DNA of 64,000 bases from Candidula unifasciata (GCA_905116865.2 CAJHNH020002431.1:1-64000), one strand, 5' to 3'; counted from the stretch's first letter, positions 31,639-43,022 are shown. The notes: generated by a model not told the origin, from the letters alone. Translations and numbers: made by a program.

Positions 31639-32379
31639 TTAGGAATCCACACTACATAAGCGCTTCGACCCCAGCGTCAGCAGCAAACAAAGAGTTAAAA
31701 TTCCGATGGTGTCAGTAACTGTCTGATTGTAAATCTGTATTGTCTTTTCTCCGAGTGGCGAGCGCCGGCCAGATCCCCTTGTAACTCCTCGCAGTGCCAT
31801 TCTCCTCAGACCATAGTGATCATCTGTGCCTCGGCACTGCTCACTCACCCCCAAGGGGGCCCTAACAACATCCAGCTTGCCGTACATCAGTTTACCACCA
31901 AGGGGTGCTGAACCGACTAGTCTGTCTGTCTGCTTATTTCCCAACTCACTGGCATAAACCGGAGAAAATATCCAAAGGATGCTAACTACCCGGGACCTTT
32001 GAAGTGATGCTTGCCACTCTACACGGAGTATGCCTGTCTCCACCTTTCCTGACATTCTCTGTGACTCAGTGAAAATCACGGCATTTGTGTACAGCTGATT
32101 CTCAAGCCAGCGGAAGGTAGCAGTGACTGCCTCCACCTCCATTCTCAAACTAGACTTTGTAATATCATATGCCAGGCTTTGTTGCACCAAGCGACGTCAA
32201 TTGGCCTTTACTATGAACCCACATGCACTTCGTCTGCCCCTTAATACAAAACCATCTGTATATATAATCACATCAACTGGGCAGGAATTGTCATGAATCA
32301 TTTGTTGAACTTCTGATTCCACAGCACATGCTGCCCAGTCCCTGCACTCACGTCCCAATGTGATTAGAACCCTACACAA
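31639..32379 (-). pseudogene. RNase H repeat R, copy 2 (most complete)
   Basis: Minus strand. VDVIIYTDGFVLRGRRSACG carries the first catalytic Asp. After one stop the frame continues MEVEAVTATFRWLENQ (Glu helix), AVIFTESQRM, where the usual D of a TDSQ-type motif is replaced by E, and NKQTDRLVGSAPLGG (fourth Asp). Then comes the repeat-specific segment GLRRMALRGVTRGSGRRSPL and a trailer ending at 31639. Domain order is that of type-1 RNase H. The stop between the first strand and the helix, plus the altered third acidic residue, argue that it is dead. No reverse transcriptase motif lies within 2 kb upstream. Confidence 0.8.
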
Positions 32380-32474
32380 TTATTAAACTTGCTCTGACAC
32401 TTTAACACACGCCTCTCCTTGCCTAAATTTATCAAGCCTGATATAATAAATAAATAGATATATACTGTGTGTTT

Positions 32475-32590
32475 CGCATAGGTGTATAGTTAGTCGTGCG
32501 TCTTAGCACGCTTATTCCTGCAGTGAGGCACATTCGTCATTTGGAGGTGACAGATTTGATTCCCGGCATGGCGAACTATAGCTGTCGATG
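32475..32590 (+). mobile_element. possible tRNA-headed SINE, single copy
   Basis: TAGTTAGTCGTGCGTCTTAG and ACAGATTTGATTCCCGGC have the spacing of boxes A and B, but no second copy and no tail match are seen here. Confidence 0.3.
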
Positions 32591-32867
32591 TGTACATTGT
32601 TTGACATGTCATTCTACCCTTCTACGTCTTTCTATGAGTGCTGATCAATACATGTATATTTATTTATTACATATACTGATTCTATGGTATTCAGGGTTCC
32701 CTGTCTGCTTATTTCTGTGACGAAGGTTGTGTTGTAGTTTACATGTGGTTCTAGTATGTAATGTTACGTTCAGTAGCTAACTTCCGGATTTAGTAGGAAA
32801 TACTGCATCAGTAAAAATGACCTTGGCTTCCATGTCAACCCAGCCTTAAATAAAAGGACCCCTTTCC

Positions 32868-32955
32868 ACATCTTTAGGCGGATTGGGCATGTATGGCTAG
32901 ACCTATATTTTATGTGGTCAGCATTACGCCAACTGCCTTTACTTTCCTTGTGCTG
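32868..32955 (-). mobile_element. A/C-type SINE tail fragment
   Basis: GGCGGATTGGGCATGTATGG, GACCTATATTTTATGTGGTC, then CGCCAACTGCCTTTACTTTCC: the common tail reversed, without head. Confidence 0.6.
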
Positions 32956-33211
32956 CAATATGGGTGACTTCTGCTAGCATCTATGCTGAACTGCATTTCT
33001 AATGTCGGACTGTAGGTGTTGGCACTTCGGATGGCTGCTGTGCGCTTTTAATAGTGTGTATGCTATATATGCTGAGTTAGCAATCTGTCAATCTTTCCAC
33101 AAGGGACTGTGATAAACAATCTGTGTGGTTTTTTTTTTTTTTTGGCACAGGAGCAGAGCAACTGTGGGGCGACCCGTTTGCTATGAAGCTGAAACTATCC
33201 CAGATTACTTT

Positions 33212-33357
33212 CCTGGTCTGTACCTGGTACCCACTTAAGGCTGGGTTGACCTAGGAGCCAAGGCCATTTTTGAAAAACGTTCAGCCCCGGCAGAACCCGA
33301 ACCCACGACATCCGATCCGCAGGTGAGCTTTAAACCGCTACACTTCGGCGACTCCCA
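33212..33357 (-). mobile_element. SINE family C copy
   Basis: The reverse copy ends at the right with the head (minus strand GAGTCGCCGAAGTGTAGCGG, then GTGGGTTCGGGTTCTGCC). The body is at the left (GGTACCCACTTAAGGCTGGG). It directly abuts a plus-strand tail. Confidence 0.75.
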
Positions 33358-33525
33358 GCCCTAAATGGGTGCCAGGCAAAGTCTTAGAAAGTAAAGACGG
33401 TCGGCATAATGTGGACCACACTTCCCACCAAATGCCGATGGTCAATAAATTTAGGTCTACCTCTATATACCCAGTACGCATGAAAGCTTGAAAAGGGTCC
33501 TTTATTGTGTTTTACTTTAATACAA
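33358..33525 (+). mobile_element. A/C-type SINE tail
   Basis: CAGCCCTAAATGGGTGCCAG, GTAAAGACGGTCGGCATAAT, GAAAAGGGTCCTTTATTGTG. Its own head is missing, replaced by the reversed C copy. Confidence 0.7.
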
Positions 33526-33892
33526 CAGTAGTTTGCCACTGCTTTCTTAACGTTTAAACACTCACACGGCCGTCAAAACCAACTCAACTGTGTCTTCAGT
33601 ATGTGAGGTTAGTAAAGAAAAATCATTACATGGCGATTAAAAAAGAAATTTAACCATGTAATTTAACCATGTTCTTTCTACCAGGTATTTCTAAGTTGCC
33701 GGTGACGCTTGATTACTCATAACTGGATTGAGTGATATCTGTTAGACTGTAATTTGTTAAATTATATTAAGTAGGGAGAGATCTGACTGTATTTTAATTC
33801 GTGGCTTAGTTCCACCCAGCAAAGAATCTGTTACCGCCCGAGAGCGACATCCAAATCACATATTCATAGTTAGGATTACATCAAAGTTCGAC
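33526..33892. other. no recognised feature
   Basis: Short unassigned stretch. Confidence 0.4.
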
Positions 33893-34215
33893 AAGCGACT
33901 GCATGGTTTCGAGTCATAGTGTCCGCCTTCGAGTGCTAGAAGTCCCGAGTTGAAGCCCCGGTGAAGGCAGGGATTTTTTTTCACGTGGACTTCTAGTAAT
34001 TTCCCCTGGTCTCTGGGTAGTAGGATGTGACGCTAATGCAGTTTGAAATCGAAAAGAGTAGCCTAATGGCGCTGCCCGGGCCAAATTTGGAGTTAGAAAT
34101 CTACCAAAAGTATTTTATGATCCTTGTCAGTGCAACAAAGTTCGTGCACTCCGCTGATAACCTTCAGACTCAAACTTGAGTTACAAGAAGAACAGAGCAC
34201 TTATGGGTTACACCC
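33893..34215 (+). mobile_element. SINE family D copy
   Basis: Plus-strand D. Head GCATGGTTTCGAGTCATAGT then GAGTTGAAGCCCCGG (degraded box B), body AGTAGCCTAATGGCGCTGCC, far end GGGTTACACCCGTG. Confidence 0.8.
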
Positions 34216-34261
34216 GTGAATAAATATAAACATCAAAGTCAGGCAACCCCTCTCACTTGCA

Positions 34262-34314
34262 CGCGCGCGCGCGCTCACACACACACACACACACACACAC
34301 ACGCGCGAACACGC

Positions 34315-34347
<33 letters not shown>

Positions 34348-34352
34348 CACAA
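34262..34352. repeat. (CA)n/(CG)n microsatellite
   Basis: Alternating purine-pyrimidine tract of CA with GC-rich blocks (CGCGCG, CACGCACG). Such tracts can adopt Z-DNA (known property). Confidence 0.95.
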
Positions 34353-34486
34353 GGGCGATCTCCAGGACAGAAAGACTTTTTTCTTACCAGTATGGCTCAG
34401 AGCTGAACATGGCCACTTAAATATAGGTGCTACATAGTTTTCACAATTTTCTAGAAACCACCAAACATTTATTGTTGAACAAATAA

Positions 34487-34490
34487 ATTG

Positions 34491-34520
<30 letters not shown>
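34487..34520. repeat. (AAAT)n microsatellite
   Basis: About eight AAAT units. Confidence 0.9.
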
Positions 34521-34523
<3 letters not shown>

Positions 34524-34595
34524 AAAACTACATGATACAATAACTAGTGGCAGGGGGTAAAAAGAATGTGTATAATATATGTTGTCGTCCCAATA

Positions 34596-34815
34596 GTCGA
34601 CTCGGTGGCTAAGTCGATGCGAACGCTTCGTAATGCGGAGTTCCGGATTCGATCCCTGCTGCGGGCCATGTGCCTTGTGTTGTGGTATCAGGGGACCGAC
34701 CATCCAGAAAGCAATGACAAACTACTAGACGTAAACTTGCCTAGAGAAACCACACAACAGCCAGGGTCTGCTGGGGTTGGTTCTGCAACGTCCTGTAAAG
34801 GATACGCAACTAACC
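34596..34815 (+). mobile_element. SINE family B copy
   Basis: Head GGTGGCTAAGTCGATGCGAA, box B GGATTCGATCCCTGC, tail GGTTGGTTCTGCAACGTCCT. It belongs to the same subfamily as 55191-55418 (both have CTAAGTCGATGCGAACGCTT-like heads). Confidence 0.85.
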
Positions 34816-34817
34816 CC

Positions 34818-34995
34818 AATATGGAACGCAATTTTTCGTTATTTTGAAAACCCTACTCCGGCTATAGACGGGGCCCCTAATATAATGTAACTGTTCAACG
34901 AGGTTTCCTGGACCGAGTGATTTTCATTCGAATGTGGCACTTTGTGTCACCCGGTGTTTATCACTGGTTGTGCGGTCCTAATGGGGTTGAACTTC
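34818..34995 (-). mobile_element. repeat family E copy
   Basis: GGAACGCAATTTTTCGTTAT, GAATGTGGCACTTTGTGTCA, CCGGTGTTTATCACTGGTTG. It starts only three bases after the B copy ends. Confidence 0.75.
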
Positions 34996-35295
34996 AGTTA
35001 TCAAAAGGAATGTGGTTGAAATAACCTGAACAGAGAAAAGTTAACTATTTCGGTCAGATGATCATGATTCTTAGATTCATCTTGTACTAAATTCCGCCTT
35101 TTGATTTGGGGGGACTATTTTTGGGTGGAAAAATAGATCTATTGTCCCCTCCCCTTTATCCCTGTTACCAGAGAAAAGCATGTCGTAAAAGGCGACTAAT
35201 TTAGTAGGTTTACATTGATTGCTTATAGCAGATATCGCAGCTTAGCCGTAAACAATACCTGTTCCGACCGCCTTTATAAGGGTGAATGAAAGAGT

Positions 35296-35297
35296 AA

Positions 35298-35393
<96 letters not shown>

Positions 35394-35711
35394 CTGTAGT
35401 AGTAATAGTAGTAGTAAAAGAAGGATTGAGAGGAGGAGGAGAAGAAGAAGAAGACGATGAAGAAGAAGAAGAAGAAGACGAAGAAGACAAAGAAGAAGAA
35501 GAAAAAGAAGAAGAAGAAGAAGAAGAAGAAGAAGAAGAAGAAGAAGAAGAAGAAGAAGAAGAAGAAGAAGAAGAAGAAGAAGAAGAAGAAGAAGAAGAAG
35601 AAGAAGAAGAAGAAGGAAAAAGAAGAAGAAGAAGAAGAAGAAGAAGAAGAAGAAGAAGAAGAAGAAGAAAGAAGAAGAAGAAGAAGAAGAAGAAGAAGAA
35701 GAAGAAGAAGA
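35296..35711. repeat. compound (AGT)n-(AAG)n microsatellite
   Basis: (AGT)n for about 120 bp (35296-35415), then GAGGAGGAGAAG, then (AAG)n to 35711. Reading frames of about 150-165 codons on both strands (poly V/E/K/R and S/T/L) are artefacts. Confidence 0.97.
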
Positions 35712-36764
35712 ATTGTACTAAATCAATATAACCAATCATAAAGACACTATTTTAAATTCTGGTTAATTGATTCAACAGTTTCTAGACATAATTGCATTCA
35801 GAATAATGACACTATGTCTGAAGTGGTTGTTTGTTCGCATTGTTGAACTGCCTGACAAATCAAGCGGCTTGTTGTGTAATAGAAATTAGGAATTTAGCAG
35901 CACATACGTGGCTTTAGCAAAACAGAAATTAGGAAAATTTTACCAGGAACACGCACGATGGGAATTAGGAATTCTACATAAGCAATATGGGGTGTTGCAT
36001 GTTTGATAAATGGAACTATGTGAAAGAGAAATAGATTCAGTACAATGATTTAGGAAGTCTTCTTTAGAGACATGTCTTGTTGTATGACATGAATTAGAAA
36101 ATATGTAACTGAAAAATATATACCTTAATTAGGAATTCTACATTATGGGTAGAGGTTGTTATATTATATGACTGACTGATTGGCACCTTCTTTCCAGACA
36201 AGAGTGCTATATTGCGCTATTGGGAGGCATAAGACTCACAACCCATTGCTTCGTCCTCTTCACAACACAAAAAAAGCTGGGCAGTAATGTAAAGACCACA
36301 AGTTGCTCATCCATCATGATCTTTTCTCGACCTGCCTTGTTTACTCTAAAGGAAAGGTAACACCAGTACTTTGGAACAAAGCAGGCTGCATAAGCTGCCA
36401 AATCAGAAGAGGAGTACTCCATCTTCCGTCCTAGACCAGCTGCCAGCCATGGCTAAGCGCCTGGATTGCCTTGACATAACATACGGGTTTTTAGGTTACA
36501 TTTCCTCTTCCTAATATAGGGCGAGTACCCCCAACGTTGTGCTCCTCCACCAGAAGCCATTGACACGAAAATAAAATATAGAGGCGGGGTTAATTATATA
36601 GATTTTTTGAAGCTTTCGTCTTTATTCACCCTAAACACAATAAATCCAGTGGAAATCAACAGCTGACGGAACAGTCGACAATTTCTGGGGGGTAAATCGT
36701 TTCATTTGCCGTGCAAGTCTTAAGTTTTGTGAGCTTCCTGTGTTGCGTTTTAATGTGGCATATT
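35712..36764. other. no recognised gene; weak repeats at 35880-36150
   Basis: AATTAGGAATTCTACAT recurs at about 35964 and 36127, and shorter GAAATTAGGAA pieces lie between, suggesting an old degenerate tandem. The frame at 36207-36422 (minus) lacks any recognisable domain. Confidence 0.4.
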
Positions 36765-37066
36765 TGTGTGTGTTGGTGCGCAATCAGCTGCATGTGTCTG
36801 TGTGTTGGTGTGCAATCAGCTGCATGTGTCTGTGTGTTGGTGTGCAATCAGCTGCATGTGTCTGTGTGTTGGTGTGCAATCAGCTGCATGTGTCTGTGTG
36901 TTGGTGCGCAATCAGCTGCATGTGTCTGTGTGTTGGTGTGCAATCAGCTGCATGTGTCTGTGTGTTGGTGCGCAATCAGCTGCATGTGTCTGTGTGTTGG
37001 TGCGCAATCAGCTGCATGTGTCTGTGTGTTGGTGCGCAATCAGCTGCATGTGTCTGTGTGTTGGTA
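36765..37066. repeat. 32-bp minisatellite, 9 copies
   Basis: Unit contains GCAATCAGCTGCATGTGTCT. Starts of GCAATCAGCTG are spaced exactly 32 bp from 36780 to 37036, with one C/T variant per unit (GTGCGC or GTGTGC). Three overlapping plus frames stay open because 32 is not a multiple of 3 and the unit lacks stops. Confidence 0.95.
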
Positions 37067-37427
37067 CGCTTGGTGTACAATACTGGTCATGTTTTCAATT
37101 CTCATTTCCATGTGAATGTCTAGTGTAGAGATAGCATCACATCTGCCTCACATTTGTTATGTCTAGACGTATATTTGTTTTTAATAAACAATCGACACTT
37201 AGTGGGTGATGATAAATTAGGAGCCTTAAATTAGAGACCATGTGCCATAGCTTTAGTACTATAGTCCTGCCAAACTTTAATGACATGTAACAGTAACCGT
37301 TCAGTGTAAGTTGCTGAAATTTAGCATGCAGTCTGTCAATGATCATATAACTTTTCGAAAGAAAAAATGTAAACAAACATCTTGCTGTCATTTTACGTTA
37401 TTTGAGATTTTAAACAACATCATGGCA
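37067..37427. other. no recognised feature
   Basis: Unassigned. Confidence 0.4.
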
Positions 37428-37798
37428 CACGGGTAGTAACCTGCAGGTGCTCCGTTCTTCTTCTATCAAACTCTAGTCTAGGTCCGAAGAAGCCCAGCGC
37501 AGTGCACAGGCTCTGTAGCACCGGTGAAGATCCTGAAATACTTTCGGTAGATTTTTAACCCCAAATTTTGCCCGAGCAGCGCCGTTAGGTTACTCATTTA
37601 GATTTCCAACTGTCCATGTGTTTTTTTACGTGCGCGACAATGCACACGGGCGTCCAATCTCACTACCCAGAGACCGGGGGGAATTACTAAAAGTCCAAAT
37701 CCCCGTGAAAAAAAAAACATCCCAACCCTTACCGAGGATTGAACCCGGAACATCTAGCACTGAAGGCGGCCCCATGCCTCGAGACCACTGAACTCCTT
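37428..37798 (-). mobile_element. SINE family D copy
   Basis: Reverse D copy. The far end is at the left (TGCAGGTGCTCCGTTCTTCT), the body reads GCAGCGCCGTTAGGTTACTC, and the head at the right includes CGAGGATTGAACCCGGAAC and GCCTCGAGACCACTGAAC. Confidence 0.85.
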
Positions 37799-38223
37799 CA
37801 TTTTGCGTTATTCGCGGTATATGGAGAAAAAAAAACAGTATACTTATAAGTAACTTGAATAAACTGAGTAAGGGGAACGTTTCAGAACATCAAATTGCAA
37901 GCGTGTCATAGACGTTCCACTCTCATGTGGTCATCTCCAGCATAAGACTCCTGTGAGCTGCGAATGTTTCTAATGGCACAGGCAGTGAATTTGTGTATAA
38001 TAAATCAAACAACAACATCGACACTATATAACCACATAGACAGCACATAGACAGATCACGCGAAAGAAGTACAAGTTCTATTGTGAATTTAAAAAATGGA
38101 ATATATCAATGACACTCAACATATGTTTATTTTGCGAAAAACAAACTAGATTGCAGATAACAATGTGCCAACAATAATTTGTTCGAACAGAACATGTGAT
38201 ATTACCCTAACTAACAAAGAGAG

Positions 38224-38225
<2 letters not shown>
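37799..38225. other. no recognised feature
   Basis: Unassigned AT-rich sequence. Confidence 0.4.

Positions 38226-38318
<93 letters not shown>
38226..38318. repeat. (GA)n microsatellite
   Basis: About 46 GA units, flanked by CAAGAGAG and AGAGAGAAATGG. Confidence 0.97.
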
Positions 38319-38322
<4 letters not shown>

Positions 38323-39010
38323 AGAAATGGAGAAAGGAGAGTTTGCCGTTTACTCCGAAGCAACCTACAGTCACAATCTTTGCCTCAGAATACACACAGA
38401 AATAGAGATCTAACATAATCTATCTAAAGAACGTGTTGCCAAAATAGGACGAATCCCAGTGGCAAATCAGCTCCTTCGAATCCCACCGACTGTAACTACG
38501 CTGCGTTTGAAAAATGTGCAGTACGACAACCAGTAGGTAGGACTACATCTTCCTAGGATAACTGCCGAGGCTGAAAAAATACAATGTTTTTTTTTTTTTT
38601 TTGGCTTGCTCTGTGGAAAAAAAATATCCCGATCGGCGACTAAGTTGTCTACCAGCGAGCAAATGTGCTACCAAGTCACCGATGATAATGTTTTCTCCAG
38701 TGCCGAGCCTTTTATCATTTTGTGGAGAGATCCCATCTGCACCAATTTTAGCCCGCAGTTGCAACCAAGCCAAATATTTATAACAGCCCAACAGCCTACT
38801 CTATACCAGTCTGTTACAACTGTATGTTCTTTTCTTTCCAGTGGTACAAAATTATAAGTCAAATAAATATCAAAGAAATGCGCCGTACCTGCACAATTAT
38901 AAATTACAGAAGCACAAGGACAAGAAAATTCTAAGACCACAAGCAAAAATTCGTGTTGATCCGTGCATCCGTGTGACGGCGCGAGTTTTGAAACGCACTA
39001 TAATGTCCAT
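38319..39010. other. no recognised feature
   Basis: Several short frames of 60-92 codons overlap on both strands at 38541-38946. None shows a domain. Confidence 0.45.
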
Positions 39011-39291
39011 GCGCGTCGACCGTGGCTTAGGCGTTGCGAGTCCGACTCCTAATTACAACGTACCACGATCGAAACCTACTGTGGCTGCGTGGATTTTTAT
39101 CATGGTATGAATCGTCTCTGGTCGACCCAGCCTAAAATGGGTACCAGGATGGCTGTCCCCGGGGAAGTAAAGACGGCCGGCGTAATGCTGATCACATAAC
39201 CCACCTAGTGCTGATGGTCTATAAAAATATGGGCCCTCTTCTCATATTCCCGATACGCCCAAAGGCGTGAAAAGGGATCTTTACTTTACTT
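39011..39291 (+). mobile_element. SINE family A copy
   Basis: CCGTGGCTTAGGCGTTGCGA, ACCACGATCGAAACC, GACCCAGCCTAAAATGGGTA, GACGGCCGGCGTAATGCTGA, AAAAGGGATCTTTACTTTAC. Confidence 0.88.
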
Positions 39292-39738
39292 ACAGTAATG
39301 TCCTTGTTGTGCAGCAATAGTTTGCGGCAGGCCAGTAGGTTTCAAAGTGTGTTGTTTCATGGTACGAGATCACGAAATAGGTAGCTGGAGGGAAAAGAAG
39401 GGGGGGGGGGAGCGGACGGGGTATTGTTCGCAGTAGTGGTAGGGCTTTCAAGCCAGGCTTTCTTTCCACACAGACCATGTCTTCCTGAACTGTTCTTTCC
39501 AAGCTCTCTTCCTAATTAACATGACCTAAGAATTTCAGTTGCCTGGAAGATGATGCTGTTTGTAAGTCAGCTTTCTTCAATGTTAAGTTCATTGTTTATA
39601 TATGATTTTTCGCAATGTTAATTACTATGACCCACTGTAAGTGAAAAATAATAGAGCTACTGCTCCCGAAAAAAAAAAAAAAACAACAACATAAACTAAA
39701 TGGTAAGCTATTAAAGATAGGGTATAGGGAAATAAATT
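39292..39738. other. no recognised feature
   Basis: Contains a G run at about 39400 and an A tract at about 39670. Separates two A copies. Confidence 0.4.
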
Positions 39739-40009
39739 GCGGCGTCCGTGGCTTAGGCGTTGCGAGTCCGACTCGTAATCCAACGTACCGCGATCGAAAC
39801 CTGGCTGGCTGCGTGGATTTTTATCATGGTATGGGGCGTCGCAGGTCGACCCAGTCTAAAATGGGTACCAGGATGGCTGTCCTGGGGAAGTAAAGACGGC
39901 CTGCGTAAAATGCTGACCACATTACCCATCCAGTGCCGATTGGTCTGTCTGTATGGGACGCTCTTCCCATATACCCGATGCGCCTAAGGCGTGAAAAGGG
40001 ATCTTTTGT
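39739..40009 (+). mobile_element. SINE family A copy
   Basis: GCGGCGTCCGTGGCTTAGGC to GAAAAGGGATCTTTTG, very similar to 5296-5572. A 2-bp gap lies in the body (ACCTGGCTGGCTGCGTGG). Confidence 0.88.
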
Positions 40010-40879
40010 TATAACTTTTATAGGAAAACTAGCTGTACCCGGCCACGCGTTGCTGTGGCATAGTTTGGCTAAATGGAAATGAAAGAAAATAGAAATCGCA
40101 CGTGTCTAATACAATCATTGTCTGCTCAGATATAGAGATAGTCTTTGATCCCCGCCCCCCCCCCCTTACCACCACAACTAAATCCACCTACTACTCTCTG
40201 CCTCATCAAAGGTTTTCGGAAAAGAAAGACAATGGAAATCGCACGTGTCTAATATAGTTAATGTCGCAATCATTCTCTGCACAGGTATAGAGATAGTATG
40301 GTTTTCCAACTTTAGAACACACACCTTATAATTGTGTCTTTATATTAGTGGTCGTTTAAATGGTGTTATTAGCACAGTAACAAAAATTGTTATTTGGTTA
40401 TCACATGCTAAAGCTGTTTGTATTTTTATGGGAGACGGAAGTAAAGTTACAACTGTACTTGTAAATAACAAAGTAAGTCGTAAAAAATAGAAAAGCGGAG
40501 GTAGCATTAGTGAAATATAAACAAATTAGGTAATGAGAACTTGAAAATCACGTGTAAAGCTCTTTAAGTTCTCTTAAATTTAAGTTATTACCCCCTCCCC
40601 TCTTCCACCGACTACTGCTCTCTCCCTCTTCGAAGGATTTGAAAATCATTACCTGGCGATATTTTTTGTTGTTGCTGTAACTGACATTGACATCCCTGTC
40701 CATCCGGACTAAAATGGGGAGCAGGAATTGTAATAGGTAGTGAATGGGGCTAGTGTAATATTTACCACATCATCCTTTAAGTACCAGTACAATTACTACC
40801 ACGACCACCACCACAGTAGCTAAAATAATTTCACTGCTATCTGTGTTAACATCGGAGTAGACAGAGAGTCGTGAGCCAG

Positions 40880-41000
40880 AAGATTTGGTTCCGCATGGCT
40901 AGTGCTGTCGCCACAGACTGGTCAGGTTAGGATGTATAATTTCGCTTCCCGACAGAAGAGCGCCATAACCTTACCGGCGGTCTTCACATGAGAGCACTAT
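40880..41000 (-). mobile_element. SINE-like family G fragment
   Basis: CATGGCTAGTGCTGTCGCCA and TTCCCGACAGAAG, as at 4330 and 41450. The head is missing. Confidence 0.5.
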
Positions 41001-41439
41001 GGTGTAACAACCCAACCACAACTACTACTGCTGCTGCTACTTTAAGTGGGTAAAGTAGTTACTGTGATTTAAAGCTCTCTCAGTTAACAGTCCCCCCCCC
41101 CCCCCAAATTCACCGACAACTCTTTCCTTCATTGAAGTAGTTAGGAGGAAAAAAACACACTTGAAAAGCAAATGAAAACAGAAAAAAAAAAAAAAAACAC
41201 AAAAAAAAAAAAAAAACACCATAATTAGGAAATGAACGCTATGGTAAACAGCACAGCTTAAAATTCCAACGCAGATGAAATAACTAAATCTAAATGAAAA
41301 TAAATGGACAGCTATGAAATTTCAGCGTAACCATGCAATCGGAAAGTTTAAAAATGCAATCATAAGTATGCGAAATGGTCAAATTTAATTATCAAATGGT
41401 TTACCCATTTACTTGTCTTTTTTTTTTTTTTTTAGTATT

Positions 41440-41590
41440 AAGGGCAACATGGCTAGTGCTGTCACCACGACAGAGCAGATGAGGATATTATTTTAGTCCG
41501 GGGTAAAAAAAAAATTACTACTGCGGATTCGAACCCTGGTCTCCCGCACAGGAACCCAGTGTTCTAACCATTCGACCAAGCAGCCACTTC
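41440..41590 (-). mobile_element. SINE-like family G copy with good tRNA-like head
   Basis: The minus strand reads TTGGTCGAATGGTTAGAACA (box A) and CAGGGTTCGAATCCGC (box B) at normal spacing. Acceptor ends TGGCTGC / GCAGTAG pair imperfectly. The body GGCTAGTGCTGTCACCACGA follows. The anticodon stem is poor, so not a tRNA gene. Confidence 0.6.
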
Positions 41591-42414
41591 ATCAGAGCAA
41601 CGAAAAGAGAACTGAACTATTAGAGATGTGTGTCCCTACTACGGTGTCCCAATTATAACACAACTCAAAACCGCAGGCAATTATTTTCTCATTGACAGAT
41701 ACTCCAGATATATTAATGAAACGGCACAACATTAGAAATCACACGTGTCTAACACGGTTAATGAAGTTAATGTCGCAGTCAATGTCTGCGCCGACGTCGA
41801 GATAGTCCTTGATCCCCTCCCCCCCCCCCCTTTCCCCATAGAAGGTTGTTTGAAAAAAAATCAGAAAATAGAAATCGTGTTTAATATGGTTATTGTGGCA
41901 ATCACTGCCTACACAAATATAGAGATAGTCTTGTTTGCTGTACCACGACCTACTCTATGTATTAGAGAAGGCGTTGGCTGCACGTAACTCACCGGCGAAT
42001 GGTGGAAGCCTTGCGTTCTGACTACGGCGCATGCGCAATTACTAACGTGGCTATAATTAGATGTCACTAACAATTTAAATATTAGTTTCGAATATTTTTG
42101 CTTAAATCGTCGCAAACTATCTCTAACAATGGCAGGTTGAATTTCAAACCATGATGGGTGAACATCCGGTATTAAAACAAACATATCCTGAAAATTTCAG
42201 CTAAATCGGTTCAGTAGTTTCCGAGTCTATAGCTCATAAACAAACACACAAACATTGATTTTTATATATATATAGATTGTGGGATTGATGGAAAGACTGG
42301 ATATCACAGGCTTATTTAAACCACAACAAAATTGTCTAACCTTTCTTTAGAACGCGAACAAAGAAGAGAAAGAAAAAAATAGTCATATTTTAAGAATCTC
42401 GTGCAGATCTTCAG

Positions 42415-42417
<3 letters not shown>

Positions 42418-42479
<62 letters not shown>
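42418..42479. repeat. (TA)n microsatellite
   Basis: About 30 TA units. Confidence 0.97.
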
Positions 42480-42481
<2 letters not shown>

Positions 42482-42539
42482 CATTTGACAATATTTTAAT
42501 AAACATATTGAAGAGTAGAAATTTCTCGTCATTGTTGCT

Positions 42540-42990
42540 TGTTATGTCATCATAATCGTCATCATCATCATCATCATCATCATCTAGCAGGTCCTTTGCA
42601 GAACGTCGCTCTCCTCTTGGCCTGCCTACTTTCTCTCGTGCACTTTCATATATATAAAGGCACTTATTTTCTGTGGCAATCTTCGTGTTGGACTACCCCT
42701 TCCCAACCTTCTTGGTACGAATTCTTACTATTGATTTTGTTCTTAAATCGACGTGCTGCGTCATGTGACCATAATATTTCAGCTTCCAAGATAAAATTAT
42801 CTTTATTAGCCAATCTTTCCTAATATTCAGATCTTTCAGAATTTGTTCTTCTTCTTTGTCCATGGCATTCTAGAAATTTTTCTACAGCATTTCAGCTTGA
42901 CAATCAATATTTTCCTCCATAAGGACTGCTTGTTATGTTGCATGTAGATATATGTAACCGAGACGAATATAACATTTGCTCCAAGCTGTA
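42540..42990 (-). mobile_element. LINE family L, 3' fragment
   Basis: Reverse relative of 19020-19440. Left end (CAT)n then CTAGCAGGTCCTTTGCAGAA (compare minus strand of 19410-19430). Further in are CGTGCTGCGTCATGTGACCA and ATTCAGATCTTTCAGAATTT, corresponding to the LKYFGH and DL-x-x-x-E segments. Frames broken. Confidence 0.75.
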
Positions 42991-43022
42991 AGAATCATAT
43001 TTGGGTATTGTCTCCCTATCAG

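Larger units (their letters stand above)
40028..42277. mobile_element. composite repeat-rich element of about 2.2 kb, class uncertain
   Basis: Left boundary ACTAGCTGTACCCGGCCACG and right region TCGGTTCAGTAGTTTCCGAG, then ACAAACACACAAACA and TATATATATATAGATT. I associate both end motifs with a widespread group of invertebrate non-autonomous repeats (recollection, not verified). Inside, a segment of about 60-70 bp (GAAATCGCACGTGTCTAAT ... TATAGAGATAGT) occurs four times, near 40088, 40235, 41740 and 41867, with poly-C blocks between. No transposase or RT frame. Two family G pieces are embedded. Boundaries are approximate. Confidence 0.5.

Noticed and set aside
35242..35739. 150-165 codon frames on both strands
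   Set aside because: Compound AGT/AAG microsatellite, no non-repetitive content.
36207..36422. 71-codon minus frame starting MEYSSSDLAAYAACF
   Set aside because: No recognisable domain, no splice context that helps, and similar-length frames occur by chance throughout.
41523..41590. Possible functional tRNA gene (good boxes A and B)
   Set aside because: The anticodon stem does not pair, the acceptor stem is imperfect, and it is attached to a repeated SINE body.
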